Below, piece after piece: positions 22,676 through 30,671 of a stretch of DNA of 64,000 nt. The notes beneath the pieces are model-generated. The model was not told where the DNA came from and searched no databases. It was given only the letters and a program-made list of their open reading frames with translations. This stretch comes from Erwinia tracheiphila (GTDB lineage Bacteria > Pseudomonadota > Gammaproteobacteria > Enterobacterales > Enterobacteriaceae). The DNA is taken from contig NZ_CP089932.1 in the NCBI RefSeq assembly GCF_021365465.1, forward strand, positions 310,001 to 374,000. The letters are read 5' to 3'. Position 1 is the stretch's first letter. Each line of letters opens with the position of its first letter. Both the position numbers and the translations under genes were made by a program.

Positions 22676-22704
22676 ACCCATGGGCCCGCGGTATGTCGTT
22701 GCAT
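22676..22704 (-). pseudogene. 5' stub of a leftward phage early gene
   Basis: On the minus strand AAAGGAAAGCACC precedes an ATG giving MQRHTAGPW, at which point the IS4 end begins. The TPGPW-like start is common among small phage early proteins. This looks like the first codons of a pL-operon gene cut off by the IS. The stub is too short to identify. Confidence 0.35.
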
Positions 22705-22766
22705 GGTGCTTTCCTTTTCAGTGGTCTTAACGAAGCGCCCCGGAGGACGCTTTATAAGTTCACTTT

Positions 22767-22946
22767 GCCCTTTCATCAGGGCGCTTCAATTTGCATAGCA
22801 GCGGGTTATGGCTACGTGGTCCCCTACGCGAACTATCACCCGCAGATGACTTGTTCGCCTGCCTGGTATCCTTACCGGCGCTATTTCAGTTTGCCGGGAG
22901 CGTATGCCACTGCCTGCTGATGCGAATTCCTGATTGTTAAAGAGCA
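22767..22946 (-). promoter_or_regulatory. nutL-like boxA and candidate boxB
   Basis: Just left of the leftward operators, the minus strand carries a perfect boxA TGCTCTTTAACA (complement of 22935-22946). About 150 bases further is GCCCTGATGAAAGGGC (complement of 22767-22782), a hairpin much like lambda boxB. The wide spacing is atypical, and boxB may be coincidental. An N-type antitermination site is the simplest reading. No N gene survives. Confidence 0.45.
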
Positions 22947-22948
22947 AT

Positions 22949-23011
22949 AACACGTTTTGTGTTTGATGATAATCACACAATGTGTTTTATGAAGTCAACA
23001 CAATATGTGGT
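22949..23011. promoter_or_regulatory. left operator cluster (OL-like), three sites
   Basis: Three 15-bp sites of the form AACAC-N5-GTGTT: 22949-22963 (perfect), 22972-22986 (one arm mismatch) and 22997-23011 (one arm mismatch). They are spaced 23 and 25 bp, on the 3' side of the repressor gene. The same motif recurs upstream of the repressor, so this is the leftward control region of a lambda-like switch. Confidence 0.8.
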
Positions 23012-23073
23012 TTATTTTCTGGGGACGAAAAAAAGCCCGCAGGAAGCGGGCTTGATAGCTGGTGAGGCGAAAC

Positions 23074-23703
23074 TTAGCGTTTACGGCGGTGAATTCGGTG
23101 CTCGATCATGGTGCCAATGATCTGCACTTGCTGTTGATCTGCGTCTATGGTGGGGTAGTCAGGGTTCAGCGGTACTAACTCAAAACTACCGTTTGCCTTT
23201 AACCTGAATTTTTTAAAAGTGGCTTCGTAATCGCTGTTTTTAGCTATTACGAATTCTCCGGGTGCCGGGGCCACCATGGGGTCGATGATTATGGTGTCAC
23301 CTTCCCTGAACTCAGGTTCCATCGAATCACCTTTGATGCGCAGAGCAAAGGCCACTTCTGAAACCGGCCCATCGTATGAAATGCTTTCGGTGATGCCCTC
23401 AGGGGTTAGCAGGTTATCGGGTTCTGTAAAAGACCCGGCCTGTACATAGCTGACCATCGGTATCCACCTTTGCCCCGTGCTTGTATATGTCGCATTGTCG
23501 GGGGTTCCGAATAGCAGTTCACCCGGTGCAATGCCCAGTGCGGATGCGATCACTACTGCATCCTCAACGCTAACCTTACGAACGTCCTGTTCATAGTTAC
23601 CAATTCTGGACTGAGAACCCCATCCGCATCTGTTTGCCAGCTCCGCCTGGCTCCAGTTACGTTCTTCCCTGTATTTTTTTATCCTTTGGCCCAACGTTTC
23701 CAT
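23074..23703 (-). CDS. cI: CI-type phage repressor (HTH plus S24 peptidase)
   Basis: A 209-aa prophage repressor. The N-terminal XRE helix-turn-helix is at about 5-60 (LGQRIKKYREERNWSQAELANRCGWGSQSRIGNYEQ). A linker carries the Ala89-Gly90 self-cleavage site (SYVQAGSFTE). The C-terminal LexA/S24 peptidase has Ser127 (KGDSMEPEF) and a lysine near 164 (ATFKKF). RecA-stimulated cleavage would induce the prophage. The start METLGQ is preferred over the upstream in-frame ATG because it matches family N-termini. Operator triplets lie on both sides of the gene. Confidence 0.9.
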   Translation of the reverse strand: METLGQRIKKYREERNWSQAELANRCGWGSQSRIGNYEQDVRKVSVEDAVVIASALGIAPGELLFGTPDNATYTSTGQRWIPMVSYVQAGSFTEPDNLLTPEGITESISYDGPVSEVAFALRIKGDSMEPEFREGDTIIIDPMVAPAPGEFVIAKNSDYEATFKKFRLKANGSFELVPLNPDYPTIDADQQQVQIIGTMIEHRIHRRKR

Positions 23704-23713
23704 AAATCCTCTT

Positions 23714-23815
23714 AACACAAATTGCATTGGATTAATAACACTGAATTTATTTTTAACACAATGTGTGTTTTTTTTCTCTCACGAGTTGTGTTTACTTATA
23801 AACACGATTTGTGTT
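23714..23815. promoter_or_regulatory. right operator cluster (OR-like)
   Basis: Three AACAC-N5-GTGTT sites at 23755-23769, 23778-23792 and 23801-23815 with exact 23-bp spacing, between the divergent repressor and cro genes. The first and third are perfect; the middle has CTCAC as left arm. A weaker half-match lies at 23714-23728. This is the expected OR arrangement controlling pRM and pR. Confidence 0.82.
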
Positions 23816-23840
23816 TGAATGGGTTCAGGAGGAACCACCC

Positions 23841-24047
23841 ATGCATAACCTTTCAACATTGAGAAAATCAGGAAACATTACCCAGCGTCAGTTGGCTGCC
23901 CATCTGGGATGGTGGCAATCGCGGATCGCTAACTATGAAAATGGTCGCGTACCTGATCTCAAATCGTGCAGGCAAATTGTCAGGGCGTTAAAAGAGCTGG
24001 GGGTCGATTGTTCTCTGGATAATGTTTTCCCTGAAGATAAGGCGTAA
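23841..24047 (+). CDS. cro: Cro-like repressor
   Basis: A 68-aa helix-turn-helix protein (LSTLRKSGNITQRQLAAHLGWWQSRIANYENGRVPDL) encoded divergently from cI and directly after the right operators. The ATG at 23841 follows AGGAGG; an upstream in-frame ATG within the operator is less likely. Its role would be lytic-phase repression of pRM. It is separated by 3 bases from the replication gene. Confidence 0.85.
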   Translation: MHNLSTLRKSGNITQRQLAAHLGWWQSRIANYENGRVPDLKSCRQIVRALKELGVDCSLDNVFPEDKA

Positions 24048-24050
24048 CTC

Positions 24051-26207
24051 ATGGCAATACGCTATTCAACCGGCCAGAGAGCCGACGACGCCCGGCCAAA
24101 ACCAGCGGAGTGCGAAAGCTTTTCGCGCTTCAGCTATATCCTGGAAGAACTTCGCCGAGCTATCGGTATCACGCCGATAGATACCAAAAACCAGATGTAT
24201 GCCAAAAAGGCCCGCCTGCCCTATATCTGGCATTCCATGAAGGATGTTTCCGGAAGACGCAAAGCGGACAATGCCGGCGATCGTGATGTGCTGTTTATGG
24301 ATATGGACGGCTGTACCGCACAAGCCTGGCGGGCATTGTGTGACGCGCTGACCTGCTTTTCCTGTTTTGCATATTCGACACCCAGCCACCTGCACCCTAC
24401 GGCGAACGGCGAGCAGCGCTGGCGCATCTGTATGGAGCTTGACCGGGCTGTCACGCCGGAAGAGTACAGGCGTCTTGGCCCGGCGGTGGAACGCTGGCTT
24501 ATGGATTGCATCAGCCTCCTGGAAGACTATGCGGTTAAATGGGATCGTTCCGTTTATAACCCTGATCATATGGTTTACGGGCCTGATGAAAACGCCATCT
24601 TTATGCGCTTCGATGGCGTACCGGTTACCGTCGACATGCTGTTGTCCCTTGCGCCGAAATTACCCGAGATACGCAAGACGGCCCCGGCCTTATCCGGGCC
24701 GGACGACCTTTCACGTGCGGTTGATCTGAACGGCATAACCCTGCAGACCTTCGACGACCTCCGAAAAGTGATGATGCATCCGGCTGTACTGGCTGATGCG
24801 CATCCGAAAAGCGGCAAGCATGATGCCTGGGCGTCAATGGGTAATCGCCTGGCGTGGTTTAAGGGAACCGAGTGGGAAGCGCAGGCTCGCCAACTTTGGA
24901 TTGACTGGTCCATTGCTGGCGGTGGTAGCAAAGACGATATCGGGATGGCAGAAGTGCGCTGGGACGAAGATAAACTGAAAGCCGATCGTACTGGCTATCA
25001 GGCTATCTTCGCACATGCTCAGAAAGTCGGTGTAGCTAATCCTGCCGCTAACCGCCCCCGCGATTCAGTTGCCAGCATGGATGACTTCGACGAGTTACCC
25101 CCTGAAGACCCTGAGAAACCGCGCTCGTTCCCCCATACTGGCGGCTATGGCAAGCCGGGAAAGTTCGTCATTGAAGGGCTTGTTCCGCTCGGGGTGCTCA
25201 TGCTTTACGGCATGTCATCCCATTTTAAATCGTACCTTCTCATTTCCATGTTGTGCCGTCTGGCGATGAAAACCCATCGCTGGGGCGGCCGCAACCTCAA
25301 AGGCGGTGCCGTTCTGTACGTCGCCGCTGAAGGCGGTAGCTCGGTTATGCCCCGCGTCGGTGCCTGGGCTGATAAGTACAATGACGGCCGGCCGCTGGAT
25401 TTGTTCTACACGCTGCCGCTGGCGGTGGACCTCTCCGTCGAGGGAAAAGTTAAAGCGATGATCAAAGAGGTTAAGCGCATTGCATTGCACACCGGTGAAC
25501 CTGTCCGCGTCGTGGCCGTTGACACATTGTCACAGTCCATGATGCAGGGCGAAGAAAATAGCGCCAGTGATGTGGCAAAATTTATGGCGGGTGCCACCAG
25601 AGTTTTCACCGAGACAGGCGCTGCGGTCATCATTGTCCATCACAGCGGGAAAGACAGCGGCAAGGGGATGCGCGGTTCTTCCGCGGCATTTGCCAACGCC
25701 GACGCCGTTATCCGTGTGGAGCGTATCGGCGACGCGGTCAACCTGATCAATGAGAAGCAGCGTACCGGTCCAGCGCAGCCAACCCGCGGCTACCTCGTGT
25801 CTGAAGTACATTTGCCTGACGAGGTGATCGCGGCGAACGAAGCGGCAGACGAAGAATATACCAGCACCGAGGGCGAAGTTTACGATCCCGTAAGGCTGAC
25901 AACCGAGCGCGTTTTCGAAGACGTCCCTCTGGCTGAGATTGAGCCGCTGATGATGGCTAAAACCGATGCAGATATCAAAGGCAGCAGCGATGAATCGTGG
26001 GTGTGGGAAAAACTTGAAGCCTCTGGCGGGAGCATTGCCCGTTCTGAGCTTCGTGAGCAGTGGAAGGAAGAGACAGCCAGAAGCGCGGGCCAGTTCCGTA
26101 CTGTTTTAGGGCGCATGAAAGAGAAGGATTACATCGTCGAACATGACGGCGTAATTAAAGATTTTCTTGGCGAGAGCGTGCCAACTGGAGGGGGGAAACT
26201 TGCGTAA
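24051..26207 (+). CDS. phage primase-helicase (AEP-like plus RepA-type ATPase)
   Basis: 718 aa. The N-terminal region resembles archaeo-eukaryotic primase-polymerases: FMDMDG (D84, D86), then STPSHLHP near 110-117. A RepA/KaiC-like ATPase follows. Its Walker-A-like segment is YGMSSHFKSYLL (about 386-397; the usual glycines are replaced but K-S is kept). The Walker B VVAVDTLSQ is near 488, and VIIVHHSGKDSGKGMRGSSA is a sensor motif. The C-terminal domain looks like a winged helix. It should prime and unwind at the phage origin, perhaps the repeats just downstream. It replaces the P22 gene 18/12 module. Confidence 0.78.
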   Translation: MAIRYSTGQRADDARPKPAECESFSRFSYILEELRRAIGITPIDTKNQMYAKKARLPYIWHSMKDVSGRRKADNAGDRDVLFMDMDGCTAQAWRALCDALTCFSCFAYSTPSHLHPTANGEQRWRICMELDRAVTPEEYRRLGPAVERWLMDCISLLEDYAVKWDRSVYNPDHMVYGPDENAIFMRFDGVPVTVDMLLSLAPKLPEIRKTAPALSGPDDLSRAVDLNGITLQTFDDLRKVMMHPAVLADAHPKSGKHDAWASMGNRLAWFKGTEWEAQARQLWIDWSIAGGGSKDDIGMAEVRWDEDKLKADRTGYQAIFAHAQKVGVANPAANRPRDSVASMDDFDELPPEDPEKPRSFPHTGGYGKPGKFVIEGLVPLGVLMLYGMSSHFKSYLLISMLCRLAMKTHRWGGRNLKGGAVLYVAAEGGSSVMPRVGAWADKYNDGRPLDLFYTLPLAVDLSVEGKVKAMIKEVKRIALHTGEPVRVVAVDTLSQSMMQGEENSASDVAKFMAGATRVFTETGAAVIIVHHSGKDSGKGMRGSSAAFANADAVIRVERIGDAVNLINEKQRTGPAQPTRGYLVSEVHLPDEVIAANEAADEEYTSTEGEVYDPVRLTTERVFEDVPLAEIEPLMMAKTDADIKGSSDESWVWEKLEASGGSIARSELREQWKEETARSAGQFRTVLGRMKEKDYIVEHDGVIKDFLGESVPTGGGKLA

Positions 26208-26288
26208 TTTTGCCAATTCGCTAAAAGCTACAAATCTGCATAAAAATGCAAGATCAAATATTATGCAATATATATGCATAAATAATCA

Positions 26289-26463
26289 GCGCAACAAAGA
26301 TTCTATCCAACAGGCGCAACACAAAGCGCAACAACGCAACAAAAATTGTTTCACCACTGATTTCAAAGGATTTTTTAAGAGCAACAAGCGCAACATGACG
26401 GCAAGCGTAGTGGCGCAACACAATACCCCTCTCCCCCCTTTAGGGGGGAGGGGTTTGTTGCGC
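26289..26463. repeat. iteron-like GCGCAAC repeats, candidate phage origin
   Basis: GCGCAAC occurs at 26289, 26314, 26326, 26388 and 26413, with variants ACGCAAC (26334) and GAGCAAC (26379) and one inverted copy (26457-26463). They lie in an AT-rich 330-base gap right after the primase-helicase gene. Iterated short repeats beside a replication initiator are the usual look of a replication origin. There is no gene in 26208-26534. Confidence 0.55.
26428..26456 (+). terminator. hairpin between replication and CoiA-like gene
   Basis: CTCCCCCC, loop TTTA, GGGGGGAG, extended outward by a U-G pair and two C-G pairs, followed by TTTG. It is a very stable stem within the iteron region; the short T tract makes termination plausible but not certain. 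Confidence 0.6.
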
Positions 26464-26534
26464 ACGAGCCGTTGCGGTTTTTATTCACCGAATATTCATA
26501 TGCAATGCCTGTGAAGGTTTAAGGAGAACACAAG

Positions 26535-27269
26535 ATGTTGACGGCAATTCAGGACGAAAAAGTTGTCATTGCAAGAGATACGGAAAAACGGGGGATTTTC
26601 ACATGCCCGGAGTGTGGGAGAACTGTGACTCTGAAAAAGGGCAAAATTGTTATTCATCATTTTGCTCATAAACCCCCGGTGACCTGTCAGTACGGCAAAG
26701 GGGAGTCAAAACAGCATCATCAGATAAAAATGGAGTTGTTTGATTCTCTGGTTAATCACGATCAGGCCCTCGATGTTGCGCTGGAGAAATCTTTCGGTGC
26801 CGTCAGACCAGATGTTTCTGCTCGAATAGATGGAAAATTAGTTGCTTTTGAAATACAGCGAACATCCATTAATTTTGACGATTTGCATCGTAGAACCTCT
26901 GCGTATTGCCAGCTTGGACTGAGTGTTATTTGGATCCTGCTTCCACGTGAAGATCTGTCCAGTAATAAAATATCTCCACGTAAATGGGAGATATGGACTC
27001 ATGCCGCACAATTAGGGGAAGCGTACTACTGGATAGGTAAAGGGTACGTACAACCCGTTAAATTTGATAAATACATGATTGAAGTTCCTCTCACCGATTT
27101 TGGTGGAGGATATGAGCGCACATCGAAACGATTTCGAACCCCCATAAAGCAACGTAAAGCACATTTAGTTGAAGACTTTACACATGGCGGGATTATTAAA
27201 GCCTGGTCAGGTGGAGTATACGATATCCCAGCTCGAAGAATTTGGATGCGGATGGATAAATATATCTGA
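26535..27269 (+). CDS. CoiA-like (competence protein family) nuclease-like protein
   Basis: A 244-aa protein of the CoiA-like type. It has a zinc-ribbon-like N-terminus (FTCPECGRTVTLKKG) and HHFAHKP. A PD-(D/E)XK-like core follows: VRPDVSARIDGKLVAFEIQRTSINFDDLHRRT, where D, E and Q fall at the expected distances. Such proteins occur in phages and ICEs; the role is unproven, probably DNA processing. AAGGAG precedes the ATG. It stands alone between the candidate origin and Q. Confidence 0.68.
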   Translation: MLTAIQDEKVVIARDTEKRGIFTCPECGRTVTLKKGKIVIHHFAHKPPVTCQYGKGESKQHHQIKMELFDSLVNHDQALDVALEKSFGAVRPDVSARIDGKLVAFEIQRTSINFDDLHRRTSAYCQLGLSVIWILLPREDLSSNKISPRKWEIWTHAAQLGEAYYWIGKGYVQPVKFDKYMIEVPLTDFGGGYERTSKRFRTPIKQRKAHLVEDFTHGGIIKAWSGGVYDIPARRIWMRMDKYI

Positions 27270-27343
27270 TTTATGAAATGATTTTTTTGCGCTCTCCACG
27301 CGAGAGCGTCTGGTTAGGGCAAAAAAGAACTGAGGTCTAAATT

Positions 27344-27769
27344 ATGCGCAGAGATATGCAGGAAGTTCTCGAACGCTGGGGGCGTTGGGCTGCCAGCGAG
27401 GAATATTGCTCATTGATTGACTGGCCTTCGCTGTCGGTCACACCCGGTGGCTTTCTGCGGCGCAGCTCCAGGCCAGGATGTTCGGATGAGGATGGCGCGG
27501 CGATCGATACCTGCGTTGCCCACATGAGTCTGGTGCGCGATGCTAAGGATATTCTGATTCTGGGCCAGCGCTTCATAGGCGGCCACACTACGCGACACAT
27601 TGCTGAGAATATGAGTCTGGATCGAAATGCGGTCAGGAAGTCGCTGGTTGCGTCAGAAGAGTTCCTGGAAGGGTGCCTGGTAGCGATGGGCGTACGCCTG
27701 GATATGGATCCTGATATTGCCATGCAAGAAAAAGTTTTGGGTACCCAAAAACCTGTGCTAATCTTCTAG
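27344..27769 (+). CDS. phage late antitermination protein Q
   Basis: A 141-aa protein resembling the short lambdoid Q family: MQEVLERWGRWAASEEYCSLIDW, a central segment with SRPGCSDEDGAAIDTCVAHM, and the helix-turn-helix-like TTRHIAENMSLDRNAVRKSLVASEEFLEGCLVAMGVRLDMD. Q modifies RNA polymerase at the late promoter so it reads through the terminator into the lysis and head genes. Its place just before the lysis cassette fits. Confidence 0.75.
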   Translation: MRRDMQEVLERWGRWAASEEYCSLIDWPSLSVTPGGFLRRSSRPGCSDEDGAAIDTCVAHMSLVRDAKDILILGQRFIGGHTTRHIAENMSLDRNAVRKSLVASEEFLEGCLVAMGVRLDMDPDIAMQEKVLGTQKPVLIF

Positions 27770-27810
27770 CGTCAATAATTACGATTTATTTTTCTGACCT
27801 CAGATTTGAA

Positions 27811-27838
27811 GCCTCGCTCTCCGGATGCGGGGCTTTTT
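27811..27838 (+). terminator. late-region terminator (tR'-like)
   Basis: GCCTCGC-TCTCCGGAT-GCGGGGC followed by TTTTT, shortly after Q. This is the place where a Q-responsive early stop of the late transcript is expected. Confidence 0.8.
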
Positions 27839-28146
27839 GCGTTTCTGGCGTCAGGAATGTAAAACCGATAAAAACAGGCAGTTTGCTGTCAGTTCATGCC
27901 GAACACCGATAGCGGTAGTTTGTTAATGAAATGTTGTTCCTGAATTCGTCCTGTTTCGCGCAAGTAAACATCAACTTTTGTGGCTTTCAGACTGTAAACC
28001 GAATGAACCTGTTTTCGCCGGTACGCTTAAGAGCCATTATGTTAAAAAGCTCTGATTTAAACACAATTTTCTCCTTCTGACGCCCTGGCATCCGCCGGGG
28101 CGTTTTCGTTTCTGAGCCACCCGCGTTGGGCGGCGGAGTGATACCA
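27839..28146 (+). promoter_or_regulatory. late leader region with second terminator
   Basis: 308 bases with no gene between Q and holin. It includes a second hairpin with T tail at 28081-28107 (CGCCCTGG, loop, CCGGGGCG, TTTT). Two terminators between Q and the lysis genes would require antitermination for late expression. I could not place the late promoter itself. Confidence 0.5.
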
Positions 28147-28455
28147 ATGCCAAGTCGTGATCCGGGTTCCTACGGGCTGTTAGCGTGGGTGCTCATAACT
28201 GCAATGTCGATATACGGGGGCTTCGTGAAATATATCATCGATGTCCGGACGCAAAAGCTCGCGTGGAGCTGGGTAGCTGCGCTGGCCCAGGTCGCAATAT
28301 CCGGTTTTGCAGGCCTGATTGGTGGCCTGCTGGCTATCGAGTCCGGCCTGAGTATTTATTACGTGCTGGTCGCCGCGGGCATGTCCGGCACTATGGGCAG
28401 CGTTGCGCTGAACTATTTCTGGGAACGGCTGACGGGGATGAAAAATGCAAACTGA
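28147..28455 (+). CDS. phage holin
   Basis: A 102-aa small membrane protein with three hydrophobic segments (GLLAWVLITAMSIYGGFVKYI, WSWVAALAQVAISGFAGLIGGLLAI, YYVLVAAGMSGTMGSVALNYFW) and a polar C-terminus. MPSRDPGSYG... is a common start of this holin type. It controls the timing of endolysin release. The ATG at 28147 is preceded by GGAG. Its 3' end overlaps the HNH gene by 11 bases. Confidence 0.78.
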   Translation: MPSRDPGSYGLLAWVLITAMSIYGGFVKYIIDVRTQKLAWSWVAALAQVAISGFAGLIGGLLAIESGLSIYYVLVAAGMSGTMGSVALNYFWERLTGMKNAN

Positions 28456-28984
28456 TGAGGTTTGGAAAGACATTTCAGGCTATGAGGAGCGTTATCAGGT
28501 GTCTAATTTAGGGCGTGTCCGAAGTAAACGGCCTAAAGGCAATTATTTGATCCTCAAATCAAACCGTCTGAGGCACGGATACGTTTCATTCAGGCTATAT
28601 AAAAACAAGTCCCCTAAAGCTTTTACGGCGCACCAGCTTGTTGCTAAAGCTTTTGTTACTAACCCGGAGGGGAAACCTCAGGTTAATCACATTAATGGCG
28701 TGAAAGACGATAACAGAGCTGAGAATTTAGAGTGGTCTACTCGCTCTGAAAATCAAAAACATGCATTTCGCACGAGGTTAAACGTGAGTGCAAGCGGCAC
28801 ATTATCCAGAAATTTTAAGGGTAAGGTCGTCGCTACCAATATTGAAAGCGGAAAAATTATAATTCTTGCGGGTACGGCAGATATACAACGCTATGGATTT
28901 AGCCCGAGCGAGGTCTACAAAGTTATCAACAACGCCAGCAGGAATGCACACAGGGGTTATACCTTCACGAGGGCGGTAAATTGA
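28445..28984 (+). CDS. HNH homing endonuclease (NUMOD4-HNH)
   Basis: 179 aa. The N-terminal NUMOD4 motif is VWKDISGYEERYQVSNLGRVRS. The HNH_3 core is AHQLVAKAFVTNPEGKPQVNHINGVKDDNRAENLEWSTRSENQKHA, containing the H-N-H triad. The C-terminal part resembles a NUMOD1 DNA-binding helix (YGFSPSEVYKVINNASRNAHRGYTF). Such free-standing endonucleases spread by cutting cognate phage DNA. It sits inside the lysis operon between holin and endolysin with overlaps on both sides, as an inserted cassette would. Confidence 0.9.
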   Translation: MQTDEVWKDISGYEERYQVSNLGRVRSKRPKGNYLILKSNRLRHGYVSFRLYKNKSPKAFTAHQLVAKAFVTNPEGKPQVNHINGVKDDNRAENLEWSTRSENQKHAFRTRLNVSASGTLSRNFKGKVVATNIESGKIIILAGTADIQRYGFSPSEVYKVINNASRNAHRGYTFTRAVN

Positions 28985-29406
28985 ACATAAGTCAAACTGG
29001 CCTCGACCTGATTAAGCAGTCCGAAGGGCTTGAGACAACGGCATATCTCTGCCCGGCTGGCGTCTGGACCATTGGCTACGGTCATACGCATGGCGTTAAG
29101 CGGGGCGACGCGGTCACCGGTCGGCAGGCTGAGGAGTATCTGAGGGAAGACCTGCAGGTAGCTGAGCTGACGGTAAACACCAACGCCAAAGCGGTACTGA
29201 CGCAGGGCCAGTTCGACGCGCTGGTAGCGTTCGTGTTCAATGTTGGCGCGGGTAATTTCGTCCGGTCTACGCTGCTGCGGAAACTGAACGCTGGCGATTA
29301 TGCTGGCGCTGCGGCTGAGTTTGGCCGCTGGATATACGCAGGTAAAACGGAGTTGCCGGGTCTGATCAGACGCCGCGCCGCCGAGCGCGAGCTGTTTCTG
29401 TCATGA
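28981..29406 (+). CDS. phage endolysin, T4-type lysozyme (GH24)
   Basis: A 141-aa muramidase cutting peptidoglycan glycosidic bonds. The catalytic pattern E-8aa-C-5aa-T is exact: Glu15, Cys24, Thr30 in SEGLETTAYLCPAGVWTIGYGHT. No signal or SAR helix is present, so it needs the holin. The start is TTG at 28981 and overlaps the stop of the HNH gene, suggesting the endonuclease insertion displaced the original start. Rz overlaps the 3' end (ATGA). Confidence 0.92.
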   Translation: MNISQTGLDLIKQSEGLETTAYLCPAGVWTIGYGHTHGVKRGDAVTGRQAEEYLREDLQVAELTVNTNAKAVLTQGQFDALVAFVFNVGAGNFVRSTLLRKLNAGDYAGAAAEFGRWIYAGKTELPGLIRRRAAERELFLS

Positions 29407-29837
29407 ACGGGAATACGCTGGCTGTGGGCACTCTGCTTGCCGCGGTTGCGGTGCTGTCAGCCATCACGCGCCACTACATAATCCAGTACAGCGAAGCGGC
29501 AACCTTGGCAGCAGAACGGCAGGAAACCATTACCGATATGCAGCGCAGGCAGAAAGACGCTGCGCTTCTTGATGAAAAATACATCAGGGAACAGGCAGAT
29601 GCTCAACGCACTATTAAAAACCTTGAGTCTGACGTTGCTGCTGGCCGTAAGCGGTTGCGGGTCGCAGCAACCTGTACGCAGCAATCCACCGCACCCGGCA
29701 GCTTGGGCGATGCTTCCAGCGCCAGACTTGATGACGCCGCTCAACGGGATTATTTCACCCTCAGAGAGCGAATCACAACAGTCACAGGGCAGGTGAAATA
29801 CCTGCAGGATTACATCCGGCAACAATGCCTGCATTAA
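29403..29837 (+). CDS. Rz: Rz-type inner-membrane spanin
   Basis: 144 aa with an N-terminal membrane anchor (NTLAVGTLLAAVAVLSAITRHYI). A long charged helical region follows (AERQETITDMQRRQKDAALLDEKY...), then a conserved C-terminal YFTLRERITTVTGQVKYLQDYIRQQC. It acts with Rz1 to fuse inner and outer membranes at the last step of lysis. It overlaps the endolysin stop and contains Rz1 in the +1 frame. Confidence 0.88.
   Translation: MNGNTLAVGTLLAAVAVLSAITRHYIIQYSEAATLAAERQETITDMQRRQKDAALLDEKYIREQADAQRTIKNLESDVAAGRKRLRVAATCTQQSTAPGSLGDASSARLDDAAQRDYFTLRERITTVTGQVKYLQDYIRQQCLH
29599..29796 (+). CDS. Rz1: Rz1-type outer-membrane lipoprotein spanin
   Basis: A 65-aa lipoprotein embedded in Rz in another frame. 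The signal sequence MLNALLKTLSLTLLLAVSGC has the lipobox AVSGC (Cys20), followed by a proline-rich mature chain (QQPVRSNPPHPAAWAMLPAP). The nested arrangement is the classic Rz/Rz1 layout. Confidence 0.87.
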   Translation: MLNALLKTLSLTLLLAVSGCGSQQPVRSNPPHPAAWAMLPAPDLMTPLNGIISPSESESQQSQGR

Positions 29838-29841
29838 TAGG

Positions 29842-29867
29842 GCCTCACTAACGCGGGGCTTTTTTTC
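29842..29867 (+). terminator. terminator after the lysis cassette
   Basis: GCCTC...GGGGC stem (GCCTCACTAACGCGGGGC) followed by seven T, a few bases after the Rz stop. Confidence 0.75.
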
Positions 29868-29891
29868 ATTCACAATATAGCGAGTTAAATC

Positions 29892-30662
29892 ATGGCTCAA
29901 TCTCCGGCCACCCAATGGCCCATGACGAACATTTTCAACCCGTGGCCGGTCTACACTGACGGCGTGGAAAACGTGATCGCCGTTAAAATCTCCAGCATCC
30001 TGCCGCATACCGATGGCTCAATCACCATTGTGCCGGATGGTGATTACAACGCGATAGATGGTGATTACAACGCGATATATGAGCCTCAGATATTCGTGAC
30101 AATCTTCTCGCCGGAAGTCGGCGGTTATCTTGTTCGCGATTCAGATAATCAGGACCTTTACATCCCAGCCGCATCGTTCGAAAGCACTTACTCTGCTGTT
30201 CCGCGGGGATCTGACGGCAAAGATGGTAAGGATGCGGCGGCCTGGGCCAGAAGTACCTCGACTGGCAATCTAACTGTGGGCTACCCGGACGATCCGTCCG
30301 CTTCCAGTGCGCATGGTAAATTTGGGACAACCCTCTACTGGAAAACTACTGTTTCATGCGTAGCCGCCCAAAAGGGCAACAGCGTTATCGCCAGCGCGAA
30401 TATCTATCACACACCAGGTATTCCATGTGACGCGGACGGGAACGCGCTTCCGTTCGTGATTATCACCAACCAGCTTGCGTCGGCAACGTCGTCCCCGTCG
30501 TCGTCCCCGTCGGTTGAAATTTACCTCTTTGTATATGGGGCTGCGACACAGCTTTGCAATTTGAAGACAAAAGCGATGAAGCCGCTTAGCGTAACGTCTG
30601 GCGACGGTGGCTCTGAACCTAATTATGCATTTGAATACTGGTATCAACGGGCGCAGGCATAG
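29892..30662 (+). CDS. phage protein of unknown function with GXX triplets (256 aa)
   Basis: I do not recognise the family. An N-terminal domain (MTNIFNPWPVYTDGVENVIAVKISSIL) is followed by a 7-residue tandem duplication (DGDYNAI twice, encoded by a 21-bp repeat at 30037-30078). Then come a short collagen-like GSDGKDGKDA and a beta-rich C-terminal half with a serine-proline run (SSPSSSPS). This composition suits a structural or surface-exposed virion component. It lies between the lysis genes and the small terminase, a spot where P22-like phages carry variable genes. Confidence 0.55.
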   Translation: MAQSPATQWPMTNIFNPWPVYTDGVENVIAVKISSILPHTDGSITIVPDGDYNAIDGDYNAIYEPQIFVTIFSPEVGGYLVRDSDNQDLYIPAASFESTYSAVPRGSDGKDGKDAAAWARSTSTGNLTVGYPDDPSASSAHGKFGTTLYWKTTVSCVAAQKGNSVIASANIYHTPGIPCDADGNALPFVIITNQLASATSSPSSSPSVEIYLFVYGAATQLCNLKTKAMKPLSVTSGDGGSEPNYAFEYWYQRAQA

Positions 30663-30671
30663 TGAGGCGAC

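Noticed and set aside
22663..22920. 85-aa plus-strand frame beside the left operators
   Set aside because: It starts inside the IS4 end and runs against the expected leftward transcription; no ribosome-binding site.
26289..26463. CRISPR-like array of short repeats
   Set aside because: Repeats are 7 bases with irregular spacing and no cas genes; iterons fit better. No CRISPR array was seen anywhere in the window.
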